Source: an uncultured Eubacteriales bacterium
GTDB lineage: Bacteria > Bacillota > Clostridia > Oscillospirales > CAG-272
Assembly (NCBI GenBank): GCA_934486825.1
Contig: CAKSQF010000010.1
Location: 1-64,000, forward strand
DNA length: 64,000 bases
Direction of reading: 5' to 3'
Shown: positions 6,840 through 15,422 of the stretch, piece after piece
Layout: every line of letters starts with the position of its first letter
How positions within the stretch are numbered: the stretch's first letter is position 1
Notes under the pieces: model-generated
Told to the model about the DNA's origin: nothing
The model's input: the letters and a program-made list of their open reading frames with translations, nothing else
The model's database searches: none
Made by a program: the position numbers and the translations under genes

Positions 6840-8249
6840 ATTATAATCGGCCTGACTTTGAACTTCGACGAGGATTGTAAAAAATTCGATATGCTGTGCG
6901 GTAAGGACAGATGCTTCGATCTGAAAAAGAGGAGCGCATATGTCTGCGGGAGGAGAACTTGTTTCTGGTATGCCGGGTCTCTTTCGGATGATCTGCTTGT
7001 CGAGCGGGTTATCGCTTTCGGAATTTCGCGCAAGGGCGGTGCGGAAGGAAATGACCCCGAAGAATTTGTTGCAAAAGCTATCTCCGCGGGAGATGTCAGT
7101 ATGTGTGCGGAGCCGTCCGATGCCGCAGATAATCTGCTTGACGGAAATCTTGTAATACTTGTTGAGGGGTACGGGTGCTTTTTTGTCTGCGATACAAAGT
7201 CGGTTCCGTCAAGGGGGATTTCCGAGCCGGAAAGCGATAAGGTACTCCGCGGGTCGCGTGACGGATTTGTAGAGGAGCTTATGCCGAATGTCGCGCTTAT
7301 AAGACGAAGACTTAAAATCAGATCGCTTGCAATGAAAAAGTATACCGTCGGAGAAGCCGCCAAATCAAAGGTTATACTCTGTTATCTTGAGGATCGCGCC
7401 GATCCCGAGTATGTGAAAGCGCTTGATAAACGCATATCTTCTATAAAGACCGAAGCACTGTCAATGGGACAGGAATCACTTGCCGAGTGCCTTATAAAAC
7501 GTGCATGGTATAACCCGTTTCCCAAATTCAGATATACCGAGCGTCCGGATGCATGTGCCGCCATGATGATGGAGGGAAGCGTGATCGTTCTTTGCGAGAA
7601 TTCGCCGCAGGCAATGATACTTCCGACGGCAATTTTTGATTTTCTGCAGGAATCAGACGATTTTTATTTTCCGCCGCTTGTCGGCAGTTATCTGCGTATT
7701 CTCCGCCTCTGTATATTTTTTATCGCACTTTTTCTTACGCCTGTCTGGTTTCTTCTTACGAAGCACCCCGACTGGGTGCCCGAAATTCTTTCTTTTATCC
7801 TCATCGAAAAGGAAGGATATCTGCCCGTCATATTTCAGCTTCTTCTCGTCGAATTCACGATAGACGGCCTGAAGCTCGCCTCTCTGAATACCCCCGATTC
7901 GCTGTCCGGCTCACTTTCAATCGTTGCGGGACTTATCATCGGCGATTTTGCAATAACCGTCGGCTGGCTCGTGCCCGAGGTTATTCTTTATATGTCATTT
8001 GCCGCAATGGCAAACTATACCCAGCCGTCATTTGAACTCGGCTACGCCTTCAAGTTCATGAGAATAATGCTCCTTGTGCTGATAGCCCTGTTTGATGTCT
8101 GGGGATTTGCCGCGGGTCTGATTCTCATGCTGCTGTTTGTCGTGCTGAACAAGACCGCCGACGGCAAGCGCGGATATCTTTATCCGCTTATACCGTGGAA
8201 TAAAAAAGCAATGATTCGTCAGTTTGTAAGACCGAAAAAAGATAACTGA
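6840..8249 (+). CDS. Spore germination protein, GerA/SpoVAF family
   Basis: About 469 residues. The N-terminal soluble part (to about residue 270) has GerA-family features: LNFDEDCKKFDMLCG, then SKVILCYLEDRADPEYV, then MEGSVIVLCENSPQAMILP. It is followed by five or so membrane segments with the family motif LLVEFTIDGLKLASLNTP and GLIIGDFAITVGWLVPEVI. These proteins act in the spore inner membrane in the nutrient response or, for SpoVAF, with the dipicolinate channel. The start is unclear: GGGAGGAG at 6829-6836 points to ATT at 6840 or ATA at 6843, while TTG 6858 is too far and ATG 6894 would trim conserved sequence. A gerAB/gerAC partner is absent, which favours a SpoVAF-like role. Confidence 0.85.
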   Translation: MIIGLTLNFDEDCKKFDMLCGKDRCFDLKKRSAYVCGRRTCFWYAGSLSDDLLVERVIAFGISRKGGAEGNDPEEFVAKAISAGDVSMCAEPSDAADNLLDGNLVILVEGYGCFFVCDTKSVPSRGISEPESDKVLRGSRDGFVEELMPNVALIRRRLKIRSLAMKKYTVGEAAKSKVILCYLEDRADPEYVKALDKRISSIKTEALSMGQESLAECLIKRAWYNPFPKFRYTERPDACAAMMMEGSVIVLCENSPQAMILPTAIFDFLQESDDFYFPPLVGSYLRILRLCIFFIALFLTPVWFLLTKHPDWVPEILSFILIEKEGYLPVIFQLLLVEFTIDGLKLASLNTPDSLSGSLSIVAGLIIGDFAITVGWLVPEVILYMSFAAMANYTQPSFELGYAFKFMRIMLLVLIALFDVWGFAAGLILMLLFVVLNKTADGKRGYLYPLIPWNKKAMIRQFVRPKKDN

Positions 8250-8309
8250 AAAATATTTGATTATATTGACCGAAAAACGATCGTTTGAGAAAATTTTTTG
8301 AAAACAGGC

Positions 8310-8338
8310 TTTACAAAATGAAAAAAATATGTTAAAAT
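8310..8338 (+). promoter_or_regulatory. Sigma-A promoter of citrate synthase
   Basis: TTTACA at 8310-8315, a 17-base spacer and TAAAAT at 8333-8338, 38 bases before the ATG of the citrate synthase gene. Confidence 0.7.
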
Positions 8339-8376
8339 GACTCAATGTACTATCATTACCGAAAGGAGTTAAGCGG

Positions 8377-9756
8377 ATGAAAACATATCATCATCACGAA
8401 TTCATGCAGGATCAGCTTTCGCTTCTGACCGAAAAAATGAATGAAAACTCACAGATTGATCCCGATCTTTACGGATATTATAATGTAAAGCGCGGGCTTC
8501 GCGATCAGGACGGAAAAGGCGTTCTTACAGGACTTACAAATATATCAACCGTGCTCCAGTATAAGGAAATCGACGGCAAAGCGGTTCCCGCGGACGGTCG
8601 TCTTTTTTACAGAGGCATAAATGTCATCGATCTGATTAACGGCGCCATTGCCGACAATCGGTTTGCTTTCGAGGAAACGATATATCTTCTTCTTTTCGGC
8701 AATCTGCCCAATGCAAAGGAGCTTGTTGAATTCAAAAAGTTGCTCGGCTGTTACAGAGAACTCCCCAGGAACTTTCTGAGAGACGTTATAATGAAGGCTC
8801 CGTCAAAGGATATTATGAATATGCTCATAAGAAGTGTAATGACACTTTATTCATATGATAAGAACGCGGCTGATACCGATGTTGACAACGTGCTTCGTCA
8901 GTGCCTTCAGCTCATTGCCATTGCACCTCAGCTTATGGTATATTCCTACCAGTCCTACCGCCACCTTCTCCAGAATGACAGCCTTTATATAGCGCGACCG
9001 ATTCCCGAAAAATCAATTGCCGAGAATATTCTCTATATGCTCCGGCATGACGGGAAATATTCGCCGCTTGAAGCACGTGTGCTTGACCTTGCGCTCATTC
9101 TGCATGCCGAGCACGGCGGAGGTAATAACTCGACATTTACCATGCATGTCGTTACATCTTCCGGAACCGATACATATTCGGCATTTGCGGCGGCTCTCTG
9201 CTCGCTGAAAGGACCCAAGCACGGCGGCGCAAACATAAAGGTGTGCGAAATGTTTGCGGATATGAAACGTCATGTAAAAAACTGGAAGGATGACGACCAG
9301 ATAAGCACGTATCTTGACGATCTCCTTGAAGGAAGAGTATTCGATCATGCGGGACTTATATACGGTATCGGACACGCGGTTTATACAAAATCCGACCCCC
9401 GTGCGGTAATTTTCAGAAAATTTGTCCACCAGCTTTCGGTCGAAAACGGACTTGAAAGGGAGTTCAATCTGATGGCGAGAGTGGAGGAGCTTGCTCCGAA
9501 AATAATTGCAAATAAGCGGAAGATGTATAAGGATATAAGCGCAAATGTCGATTTTTACAGCGGATTTGCATACAGGATGCTCGGGTTGCCCGAGGAGCTT
9601 TTTACACCGCTGTTTGCAACGGCGCGTTTTGCGGGCTGGTCCGCACATCGGCTTGAAGAGCTGATAAACGGCAAAAAGATTATTCGTCCCGCCTATATGG
9701 GTATAATGCCGGAACGTCCGTATATGTCGATGAGTGAACGCGAAATAAACGATTGA
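8377..9756 (+). CDS. Citrate synthase
   Basis: A 459-residue citrate (or 2-methylcitrate) synthase, condensing acetyl-CoA with oxaloacetate. Signature regions: YRGINVIDLI, the catalytic histidine region LHAEHGGGNNSTF, the GPKHGGANIKV loop and GIGHAVYTKSDPRA with the second catalytic histidine. The C-terminus GWSAHRLEEL...IIRP carries the substrate-binding arginine. The N-terminus is about 40 residues longer than small type II enzymes, as in many Clostridia. The start has AAGGAG ten bases upstream. It stands alone behind its own promoter, with a response regulator following by 23 bases; a complete TCA cycle is not implied. Confidence 0.92.
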   Translation: MKTYHHHEFMQDQLSLLTEKMNENSQIDPDLYGYYNVKRGLRDQDGKGVLTGLTNISTVLQYKEIDGKAVPADGRLFYRGINVIDLINGAIADNRFAFEETIYLLLFGNLPNAKELVEFKKLLGCYRELPRNFLRDVIMKAPSKDIMNMLIRSVMTLYSYDKNAADTDVDNVLRQCLQLIAIAPQLMVYSYQSYRHLLQNDSLYIARPIPEKSIAENILYMLRHDGKYSPLEARVLDLALILHAEHGGGNNSTFTMHVVTSSGTDTYSAFAAALCSLKGPKHGGANIKVCEMFADMKRHVKNWKDDDQISTYLDDLLEGRVFDHAGLIYGIGHAVYTKSDPRAVIFRKFVHQLSVENGLEREFNLMARVEELAPKIIANKRKMYKDISANVDFYSGFAYRMLGLPEELFTPLFATARFAGWSAHRLEELINGKKIIRPAYMGIMPERPYMSMSEREIND

Positions 9757-9779
9757 GTACAGGATCGGACGGTGCTTCA

Positions 9780-10490
9780 ATGATTGCCCTGATTATTGAC
9801 GGTGACAGAAAATTTTCGTCGCTGTGTGCGGCAGCTCTGAAGAAAAACGGAATAAACTCGGATACAGCAGGCGATTTCGAAGGCGGACTTGAGCTTGCCC
9901 TGTCGGATGTGTATGACTTTGTGGTAACCGATACGCTCCTGAAAAAGGGAAGCGGGAAAGAGCTGATCAAAAGGATACGTGCCGCAGGACTCCGGATGCC
10001 GATAATCGTCGTGTCATCCGATAATACAAGCGCGAAGATAATAAAATGCCTTGACGGCGGCGCGGATGAGTATATTCTGAAGCCGGTTCCCGCCGATGAG
10101 CTTATGGCAAAAATACGCGCTGTTCTCCGCAGACCCCGTACATATTCGGATGTCGGTGTTCTGAGCGCGGCGGATGTCTGTCTGTCGGTCGGAACCTACG
10201 AAATTTCCGGAAGCAAGGGCAGGGCGATGCTCGGACTGAAAGAGATGTGCTTTGCCGAACTGCTTTTCAGAGCGGGGAAAAACATTGTCTCAAAGGATGA
10301 TATGATTCTTAAGGTCTGGGGATTTGACTCGGACGCGGGATATAATAATATCGAATGTTACATATCGGTTCTCAGAAAAAAGCTGTCTGCCGTGAGCGAT
10401 GTGCTGAAAATCAGAACCGTGCGCGGGATAGGTTACAGGCTGGTTGCCGAAAATCAGACAGACAATCAAAAACAGACAGAAAGTGAATAA
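9780..10490 (+). CDS. OmpR/PhoB-type response regulator, orphan
   Basis: A 236-residue regulator with a receiver (residues 1-115) and a winged-helix DNA-binding domain (about 125-225; SKDDMILKVWGF, NNIECYISVLRKKL, IRTVRGIGYRL). The phosphoacceptor is the Asp in VVTDTLLKK, with Ser in VVSSDN and Lys in YILKPVP. One member of the usual acidic pair is missing (IIDGDRKF instead of IVDDD), so phosphorylation may be weak. No sensor kinase is adjacent. The ATG at 9780 is preferred to the in-frame TTG at 9753, which overlaps the citrate synthase stop. A strong terminator follows. Confidence 0.88.
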   Translation: MIALIIDGDRKFSSLCAAALKKNGINSDTAGDFEGGLELALSDVYDFVVTDTLLKKGSGKELIKRIRAAGLRMPIIVVSSDNTSAKIIKCLDGGADEYILKPVPADELMAKIRAVLRRPRTYSDVGVLSAADVCLSVGTYEISGSKGRAMLGLKEMCFAELLFRAGKNIVSKDDMILKVWGFDSDAGYNNIECYISVLRKKLSAVSDVLKIRTVRGIGYRLVAENQTDNQKQTESE

Positions 10491-10494
10491 TGAT

Positions 10495-10534
10495 AATTTT
10501 GCACGGTCACAGTGACCGTGCAAAATTGTTTTTT
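10495..10534 (+). terminator. Terminator after the response regulator
   Basis: A 16-base arm (AATTTTGCACGGTCAC) and its exact reverse complement are separated by one base and followed by G and six T. Confidence 0.9.
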
Positions 10535-10560
10535 CGTCGCAGTCCCTTTTTTATGACGCG

Positions 10561-10568
10561 CATATAAT
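10561..10568 (+). promoter_or_regulatory. Possible mother-cell sigma-factor -10 element before dpaA
   Basis: CATATAAT, 25 bases upstream of the dpaA ATG, resembles the -10 of sporulation sigma-E/K promoters (CATA-type). No clear sigma-A -35 accompanies it. Mother-cell control of dipicolinate synthesis is established in Bacillus; applying it here is inference. Confidence 0.35.
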
Positions 10569-10593
10569 GTAACTAACGGGGGGATTGCCGAAT

Positions 10594-11481
10594 ATGTTTG
10601 CAAATGAAAGAAAGATAGGTATAATCGGTGGGGATCTGCGTCTGCTGGAGGTTGCCGAAAGGCTTGCCTCTGTCGGATATGAGGTTGCGATTTTCGGTAT
10701 AAATGCGGATCATCTTGATGCTTCGTCCTCGGTGACAAGGGCTACGACGATCGATGATGCAACCGAAAAATCCGAGGTAATTGTATGCCCGATAGTTTTC
10801 AGTCGGGACGGTATAAATATCGATACACCTCTTTTCAACGGGAAGATAAAGATTACCGAGCTGACAGAAAGAATCGGTGAAAAGCAGCTTCTTTTTGCCG
10901 GGTCATTGAGCGAATCGGTAAAAGAAGACCTGAATAAGAAGAATATATCTTATTACGATTACGGAAAATCGGAGGAAATACAAATCCCGGGGGCACGTGC
11001 CACCGCCGAGGCTGCCGTTGCGATCTCGATATTGAATTCCGGTAAAACTCTGCGTGACAGCAGTGTGGCAATACTCGGGTACGGCAGGATAGGGAAAATG
11101 CTTGCATCTTTTCTGACCGGCTTCGGTTCGGTTCCGACTGTTTTTGCAAGAAGTCGGGAGAGTCTTGTGCTGATCCGTGAGAACGGCTTCCTGCCGCGCT
11201 GCTTCGGAAGCATTTCCGACGGTTGTACGGAAGAAAAGATAAAATACGATATAGTATTCAACACCGTACCCGCTTGGTATTATGAGGAAATAAAAGGACT
11301 CGTAAATGACAACGGACTGTTTGTTGATCTTGCTTCTGTGTACGGTAAAGCGGTCTTTGACGGCTTTACCGCAATAAATGCATCCGGCTTGCCCGGAAAA
11401 TACAGTCCCGTAAGCTCGGGAGTCGCCGTGTTCAATTGCCTGTATTCACTGCTCAAGCCGGAAGACGTGAAAAAAATGTAA
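10594..11481 (+). CDS. dpaA: Dipicolinate synthase subunit A
   Basis: A 295-residue NAD(P)-binding protein that with DpaB makes dipicolinic acid from dihydrodipicolinate in the mother cell; the product fills the spore core. Two Rossmann regions are visible: IGIIGGDLRLLEVAERL at the N-terminus and VAILGYGRIGKMLASFL near residue 155. The family's FNTVPA motif follows, and the end (GKYSPVSSGVAVFNCLYSLL) is typical. The ATG at 10594 has GGGGGA nine bases upstream; the TTG at 10585 is too close to it. dpaB follows after 74 bases. Confidence 0.92.
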   Translation: MFANERKIGIIGGDLRLLEVAERLASVGYEVAIFGINADHLDASSSVTRATTIDDATEKSEVIVCPIVFSRDGINIDTPLFNGKIKITELTERIGEKQLLFAGSLSESVKEDLNKKNISYYDYGKSEEIQIPGARATAEAAVAISILNSGKTLRDSSVAILGYGRIGKMLASFLTGFGSVPTVFARSRESLVLIRENGFLPRCFGSISDGCTEEKIKYDIVFNTVPAWYYEEIKGLVNDNGLFVDLASVYGKAVFDGFTAINASGLPGKYSPVSSGVAVFNCLYSLLKPEDVKKM

Positions 11482-11555
11482 TGAAAACAAAAGAAAGTTT
11501 GGTGAAAAGGTTTGTTTGAAAAGATAAACGAATATGAACAGACATACCTGTATCG

Positions 11556-12119
11556 ATGACGGTCTGGGCATTCTGCGGCTCGTTCTGCACACTTTCCGAG
11601 GCGCTGTCGGCGGCGAAGTCATACGGAGAGAAGAACGAGCTTGTGTGCGTTGTAAGTAAATCCGTGTCGACCGTTGACACAAGATTCGGAAAGTCATCAG
11701 ATTTTATCGAAGAAATAAAAAAAATAAGTGCCGGACCGGTCATAGACAGTATAAAGGAAGCCGAGCCGATCGGACCGGTTCTGCGTCCGGATGTGATGAT
11801 TATCGCACCATGTACCGGAAATACGCTTGCAAAGATGGCGGCGGGTATAACCGATACACCGGTCACTATGGCGGCAAAGGCTCACCTGAGGAACGAGCGA
11901 CCGCTTATTATCGCTCTTGCCACAAATGACGCTCTTTCCGCAAATTTCAAGAATATAGGCAGTCTGATGGAAAGGAAAAACATCTACTTTGTTCCGCTCG
12001 GACAGGATGATCCGATAAAGAAACCGTTCAGCCTTGTTGCCGATTATTCGTTGATAGAAAAAACGACGGAGGCGGCACTGCGCGGCAGACAGCTTCAGCC
12101 GTTTTTGCTTCCGCGGTGA
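11556..12119 (+). CDS. dpaB: Dipicolinate synthase subunit B (flavoprotein)
   Basis: A 187-residue flavoprotein-fold protein, partner of DpaA. Features: AFCGSFCTLSEAL near the start, the PIGPVLRPDVMIIAPCTGNTLAK block, ITDTPVTMAAKAHLRN, and LGQDDPIKKPFSLVADYSL at the end, all characteristic of SpoVFB/DpaB. The N-terminus is a few residues shorter than usual; an in-frame TGA at 11535 leaves ATG 11556 as the only normal start, and it has no clear ribosome binding site. It may therefore be poorly or specially translated. It ends in a strong terminator shared with folD. Confidence 0.9.
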   Translation: MTVWAFCGSFCTLSEALSAAKSYGEKNELVCVVSKSVSTVDTRFGKSSDFIEEIKKISAGPVIDSIKEAEPIGPVLRPDVMIIAPCTGNTLAKMAAGITDTPVTMAAKAHLRNERPLIIALATNDALSANFKNIGSLMERKNIYFVPLGQDDPIKKPFSLVADYSLIEKTTEAALRGRQLQPFLLPR

Positions 12120-12129
12120 GTTCAAATCA

Positions 12130-12184
12130 AAAAATCGACCGATCTTTTGACAGTGTGCTGTCAAAAAAGATCGGTCGATTTTCT
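12130..12184. terminator. Bidirectional terminator between dpaB and folD
   Basis: A long stem of more than 20 bp (AAATCGACCGATCTTTTGACAG pairing with its near-complement, loop TGTG) ends in T-rich tails on both strands. It separates the convergent genes. Confidence 0.9.
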
Positions 12185-12191
12185 TTAAACG

Positions 12192-13043
12192 TCAGATTCC
12201 GGGTGTTGCGGCGGTAAGCGTGTTTCTCAGAAGCATTGTGATCGTCATCGGACCGACACCGCCCGGTACCGGAGTAATTGCCGATGCGACCTTGACGGCA
12301 GAATCAAAATCGACATCACCGCAGAGTTTTCCGTCTTTATTGCGGTTCATGCCGACATCGATAACGACCGCTTCCGGCTTTATCATGTCGCCTTTTAAAA
12401 AGTCAGCTTTTCCGACAGCGCAAACGATTATGTCTGCCTTGCGTGTGATCTCTGAAAGATCGGCGGTTTTGCTGTGACATACGGTAACCGTGGCATCCGA
12501 ATTCAGCAGAAGCATTGCCATCGGCTTGCCGACAATATTGGAGCGCCCGATAACGACCGCCCGCTTGCCGCCGACATCTATGCCTTCTTCACGCAGAAGC
12601 AGCATGATACCGGCGGGGGTGCAGGGTAAAAATCTGTATCTGCCGAGCATTATCCTTCCGACATTTTCCATGTCGAAAGCATCGACGTCCTTTTTCGGAG
12701 ATATGCGGTCGATAACCTCCTCCTCGGATAACCCCCCGGGCAGGGGAAGCTGGCAGAGAATGCCGTGAACATTGTCGTCGGCGTTCAGTCTGTCAATCAG
12801 ACCGTTCAGTTCATCCTGCGATGCGTTTTCGTCGAGTCTGTATATCCATGAATTGAATCCGACCTCGATGCATGCCTTGTGCTTGTTTCTGACGTATATT
12901 TCGGATGCGGGGTTGTTTCCGACGATAATAACCGCAAGCCCGGGAACAATTCCGTGTTCCGATTTCAGTTTTGCCGTTTCTTCCGCGATCTTTCTGCGCT
13001 CAGCCGCGGATATTGCCTTTCCGTCAATTATCTTTGCCGTCAT
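12192..13043 (-). CDS. folD: Bifunctional methylenetetrahydrofolate dehydrogenase/cyclohydrolase
   Basis: A 283-residue FolD, interconverting 5,10-methylene-, methenyl- and 10-formyl-tetrahydrofolate. Motifs: GNNPASEIYVRNKHKAC with the catalytic lysine, GILCQLPLPGGL, the NADP-binding VVIGRSNIVGKPMAMLL and the terminal PVPGGVGPMTITMLLRNT. The start ATG 13043 (MTAKIIDGKAI) lies inside the end of lgt and overlaps it by 20 bases; the longer frame upstream is just lgt tail in another frame. It is the last gene of the M16-lgt operon. Confidence 0.95.
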   Translation of the reverse strand: MTAKIIDGKAISAAERRKIAEETAKLKSEHGIVPGLAVIIVGNNPASEIYVRNKHKACIEVGFNSWIYRLDENASQDELNGLIDRLNADDNVHGILCQLPLPGGLSEEEVIDRISPKKDVDAFDMENVGRIMLGRYRFLPCTPAGIMLLLREEGIDVGGKRAVVIGRSNIVGKPMAMLLLNSDATVTVCHSKTADLSEITRKADIIVCAVGKADFLKGDMIKPEAVVIDVGMNRNKDGKLCGDVDFDSAVKVASAITPVPGGVGPMTITMLLRNTLTAATPGI

Positions 13044-14118
13044 TTTCGGTTTCCCCTTTGTCTGTATCATCGTTTTCGCTTTCGTTGTCCTTTGCGCTCT
13101 CATCCGCATTTTCGCAGTCTGAAGACGAAATGCTTTCCGTGCTCTCGGTAAGAGCTTCCGCGGCATCGGACTTTTGGCTTTTTTCAATTGTTTTCGCACC
13201 CGGTAAATACAGGCTTTGCGCGAGCTTCTTTTCTTTGTTCTTTATAAGGAAGAAGAAAAAGAAGAATCCGGCAACTATGAAGAATATAAATGCAAGGAGC
13301 TGTGATACGCGTATTCCCGTGTTTCCGATGTAAAGACTGTCCTGACGCAGACCCTCGATCACCATTCTTCCCGCACCGTACCAGGCAAAATAGCCGAAAA
13401 ATACCTGACCGTCATATTTTTTGCGGAAAATCAGAATTGTCAGGAGAATGAATCCTATAAGATTCCATACCGATTCGTAAAGAAATGTCGGATGAACACT
13501 TTCGACGATCGATTCGTAATCGGTATATTGTCCGTTCGCGGAAAGCACCGTGGTTACCGAACGTATTGTCATTGCAAGGATTGAGCCTGTCTGTGAACCG
13601 TATGCCTCGCCGTTGACAAAATTGCCCCAGCGACCTATCGACTGTGCAATCATAACCGCAGGGCAAAGATAGTCAAGAAACAGCGGTATCCGTATCTTTT
13701 TGCGGCGAAGTGTCAGCACGCAGCCGAGAGCACCGAAAATAATTGCTCCGTATATTGCTATTCCGCCGTTCCAGATCGAAATAACGTCGTAAAAGCTTTT
13801 GTAATTGCCGGGATTTTTCAGCCAGTCGAAGAATACGTAGTATATTCTTGCGCCTATGATGCCGGGAATCACGGTGAATATGGCAATGTCAAGCAGATCG
13901 TCCATGATAAGACCCGAGCGCTTGCCCATGAAGTAAAGATATGTGAATGCGGCTATTATACCGAGCATGATTATAATACCGTACCATGCCACCGATATGT
14001 TCGTTCCGGGGATGCGGAATGCAGTCTCGTTGACTTTTACACTTATACCGAGACCCGGAAATGATATGTGGTTTGTTGTGCTTGCAGCCGACGCTGCGAA
14101 AAATGATAAAAGCTTCAT
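13024..14118 (-). CDS. lgt: Prolipoprotein diacylglyceryl transferase with acidic tail
   Basis: A 364-residue membrane enzyme that moves diacylglycerol from phosphatidylglycerol to the lipobox cysteine of prolipoproteins. About seven membrane segments are visible. The Lgt signature is present (IGRWGNFVNGEAYG, residues about 155-168), as are ISIWNGGIAIYGA and HPTFLYESVWN. Usual length is 260-290; the extra 55 residues after FFLIKNKEKK are a hydrophilic, strongly acidic tail (ESENDDTDKGETENDG) predicted cytosolic. Its start overlaps the M16 gene by 4 bases (ATGA). Confidence 0.93.
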   Translation of the reverse strand: MKLLSFFAASAASTTNHISFPGLGISVKVNETAFRIPGTNISVAWYGIIIMLGIIAAFTYLYFMGKRSGLIMDDLLDIAIFTVIPGIIGARIYYVFFDWLKNPGNYKSFYDVISIWNGGIAIYGAIIFGALGCVLTLRRKKIRIPLFLDYLCPAVMIAQSIGRWGNFVNGEAYGSQTGSILAMTIRSVTTVLSANGQYTDYESIVESVHPTFLYESVWNLIGFILLTILIFRKKYDGQVFFGYFAWYGAGRMVIEGLRQDSLYIGNTGIRVSQLLAFIFFIVAGFFFFFFLIKNKEKKLAQSLYLPGAKTIEKSQKSDAAEALTESTESISSSDCENADESAKDNESENDDTDKGETENDGKDN

Positions 14119-15422
14119 TTCGTTTTCCTTTCGTCTTGCTTTTTCGGAAGCATTGTCACTACCGATATTTTTTCTTTTGCGTATATTGATCTCAGTACCC
14201 CGGTCAGCTTTTCCGGAGTGACACCGAGCATGAATTTAACCGTTTCTGTCGGATCGACACCCTCAAATGCATATGAAAGCAGTATGTCCGACATTGCTTC
14301 ACTGCTGTCACTGTCCGAAAGAAACGCTCCGTACATGGCACGCCTGCACCCCTCAACCTCAATCTCCGGTATGCCCGATTCAAGTGTTTTCTCTACATAA
14401 GAAAAGAATTCGGATGAAAAAGCCTCCGGATCCCTGCAATCGGCAGATAACTGGATGTAGGCAATATCCTTTTCGGTTACCACATCGGTGCAGGGAGGCG
14501 ATACCACTATTCTGCGTGAACAGAGTGAGAGTGAAAAAACAGATGTCTGACCGAAAAGTATCCTCGTTATCATCCGCAGACATATGCGCATGCGAAATCT
14601 TTCGCCGGCATCCTGCGGGATGTCGGATATCTTTATTCCTATGGCGATTTTCGGACAGCTGATGTTGTCGTAAAGAAGGGCGCTTCTGCGGAAAACAGTC
14701 GGCGGTTCTTCAGTGGGGAGTCTTTTGCAGATACCTTCGTGTGCCCATCCGGTACCGAATACCCTGTCACATATGTCGGATATCCTTCCGATGTCGCTTC
14801 TTCCTGCAACGCACAGCGCCATGTTCGACGGCGTGTAAAAATACTTTGCGGAGGTGTAAAGGATTTCGGGGGTGACGGCTTTTATTGATTTTTTGTTACC
14901 CTCGATATTGTTGCGTGCCGGGTGCGTCCGATATAGCGAACGCAAAAGACGGGAGAGCAACCTGCTGTCCGGAATGTCACGGTACATGTCGATCTCTTCG
15001 GATATTATGGGTATTTCCTTTCGTATCGTTTCATCCGTAAAACAGGGCGAAACGACGGCTTTCAGGAAAATTTCAAGAGAATCCTCAAAGCTTTCGGTGC
15101 ATGAAAACATGTATACCGTCTCACTCTCCGATGTGTAGGCGTTTGCGTCAGCTCCGTTTGCCGCAAGCACCGCTCCGAGATCTGTTCCGTCCGGTCGGTC
15201 AAACATCTTGTGTTCAAGAAAATGAGCCGTTCCGTCGGGAAGAGAAATCACCCTGCCGTCGGCTGAAAAGCGGTTGTCGATACTGCCGAAGCCAACCCTG
15301 AGATTTGCCCATGTCTGACTGCAGCCGATCGGATAGTAAATGATTTTCAGACCGCTTTTGTGTTCCGTACCGAAATATGTTATGTGATGATTTTCGGGCG
15401 TGTGTTTTGTATTGATATCCAT
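14115..15422 (-). CDS. M16 family zinc peptidase (active subunit type)
   Basis: A 435-residue insulinase-like peptidase. It has the inverted zinc motif HFLEH (residues about 69-73, in TAHFLEHKMFD) and a downstream glutamate in the ANAYTSESETVY region, as in the YmfH-type proteins of Firmicutes. It pairs with the next upstream gene, a homologue without the zinc motif; such pairs form an alpha/beta dimer like mitochondrial processing peptidase. The substrate is unknown. Start and stop are interlocked: its ATG shares one base with the upstream TAA, and it overlaps lgt by 4 bases. Confidence 0.9.
   Translation of the reverse strand: MDINTKHTPENHHITYFGTEHKSGLKIIYYPIGCSQTWANLRVGFGSIDNRFSADGRVISLPDGTAHFLEHKMFDRPDGTDLGAVLAANGADANAYTSESETVYMFSCTESFEDSLEIFLKAVVSPCFTDETIRKEIPIISEEIDMYRDIPDSRLLSRLLRSLYRTHPARNNIEGNKKSIKAVTPEILYTSAKYFYTPSNMALCVAGRSDIGRISDICDRVFGTGWAHEGICKRLPTEEPPTVFRRSALLYDNISCPKIAIGIKISDIPQDAGERFRMRICLRMITRILFGQTSVFSLSLCSRRIVVSPPCTDVVTEKDIAYIQLSADCRDPEAFSSEFFSYVEKTLESGIPEIEVEGCRRAMYGAFLSDSDSSEAMSDILLSYAFEGVDPTETVKFMLGVTPEKLTGVLRSIYAKEKISVVTMLPKKQDERKTK

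Noticed and set aside
9013..9780. 255-residue minus-strand frame opposite citrate synthase
   Set aside because: Shadow of the well-supported citrate synthase gene; it is cysteine-, histidine- and arginine-rich with no family motif.
11697..12164. 155-residue minus-strand frame opposite dpaB
   Set aside because: It starts within the bidirectional terminator and is antisense to a recognised DpaB.
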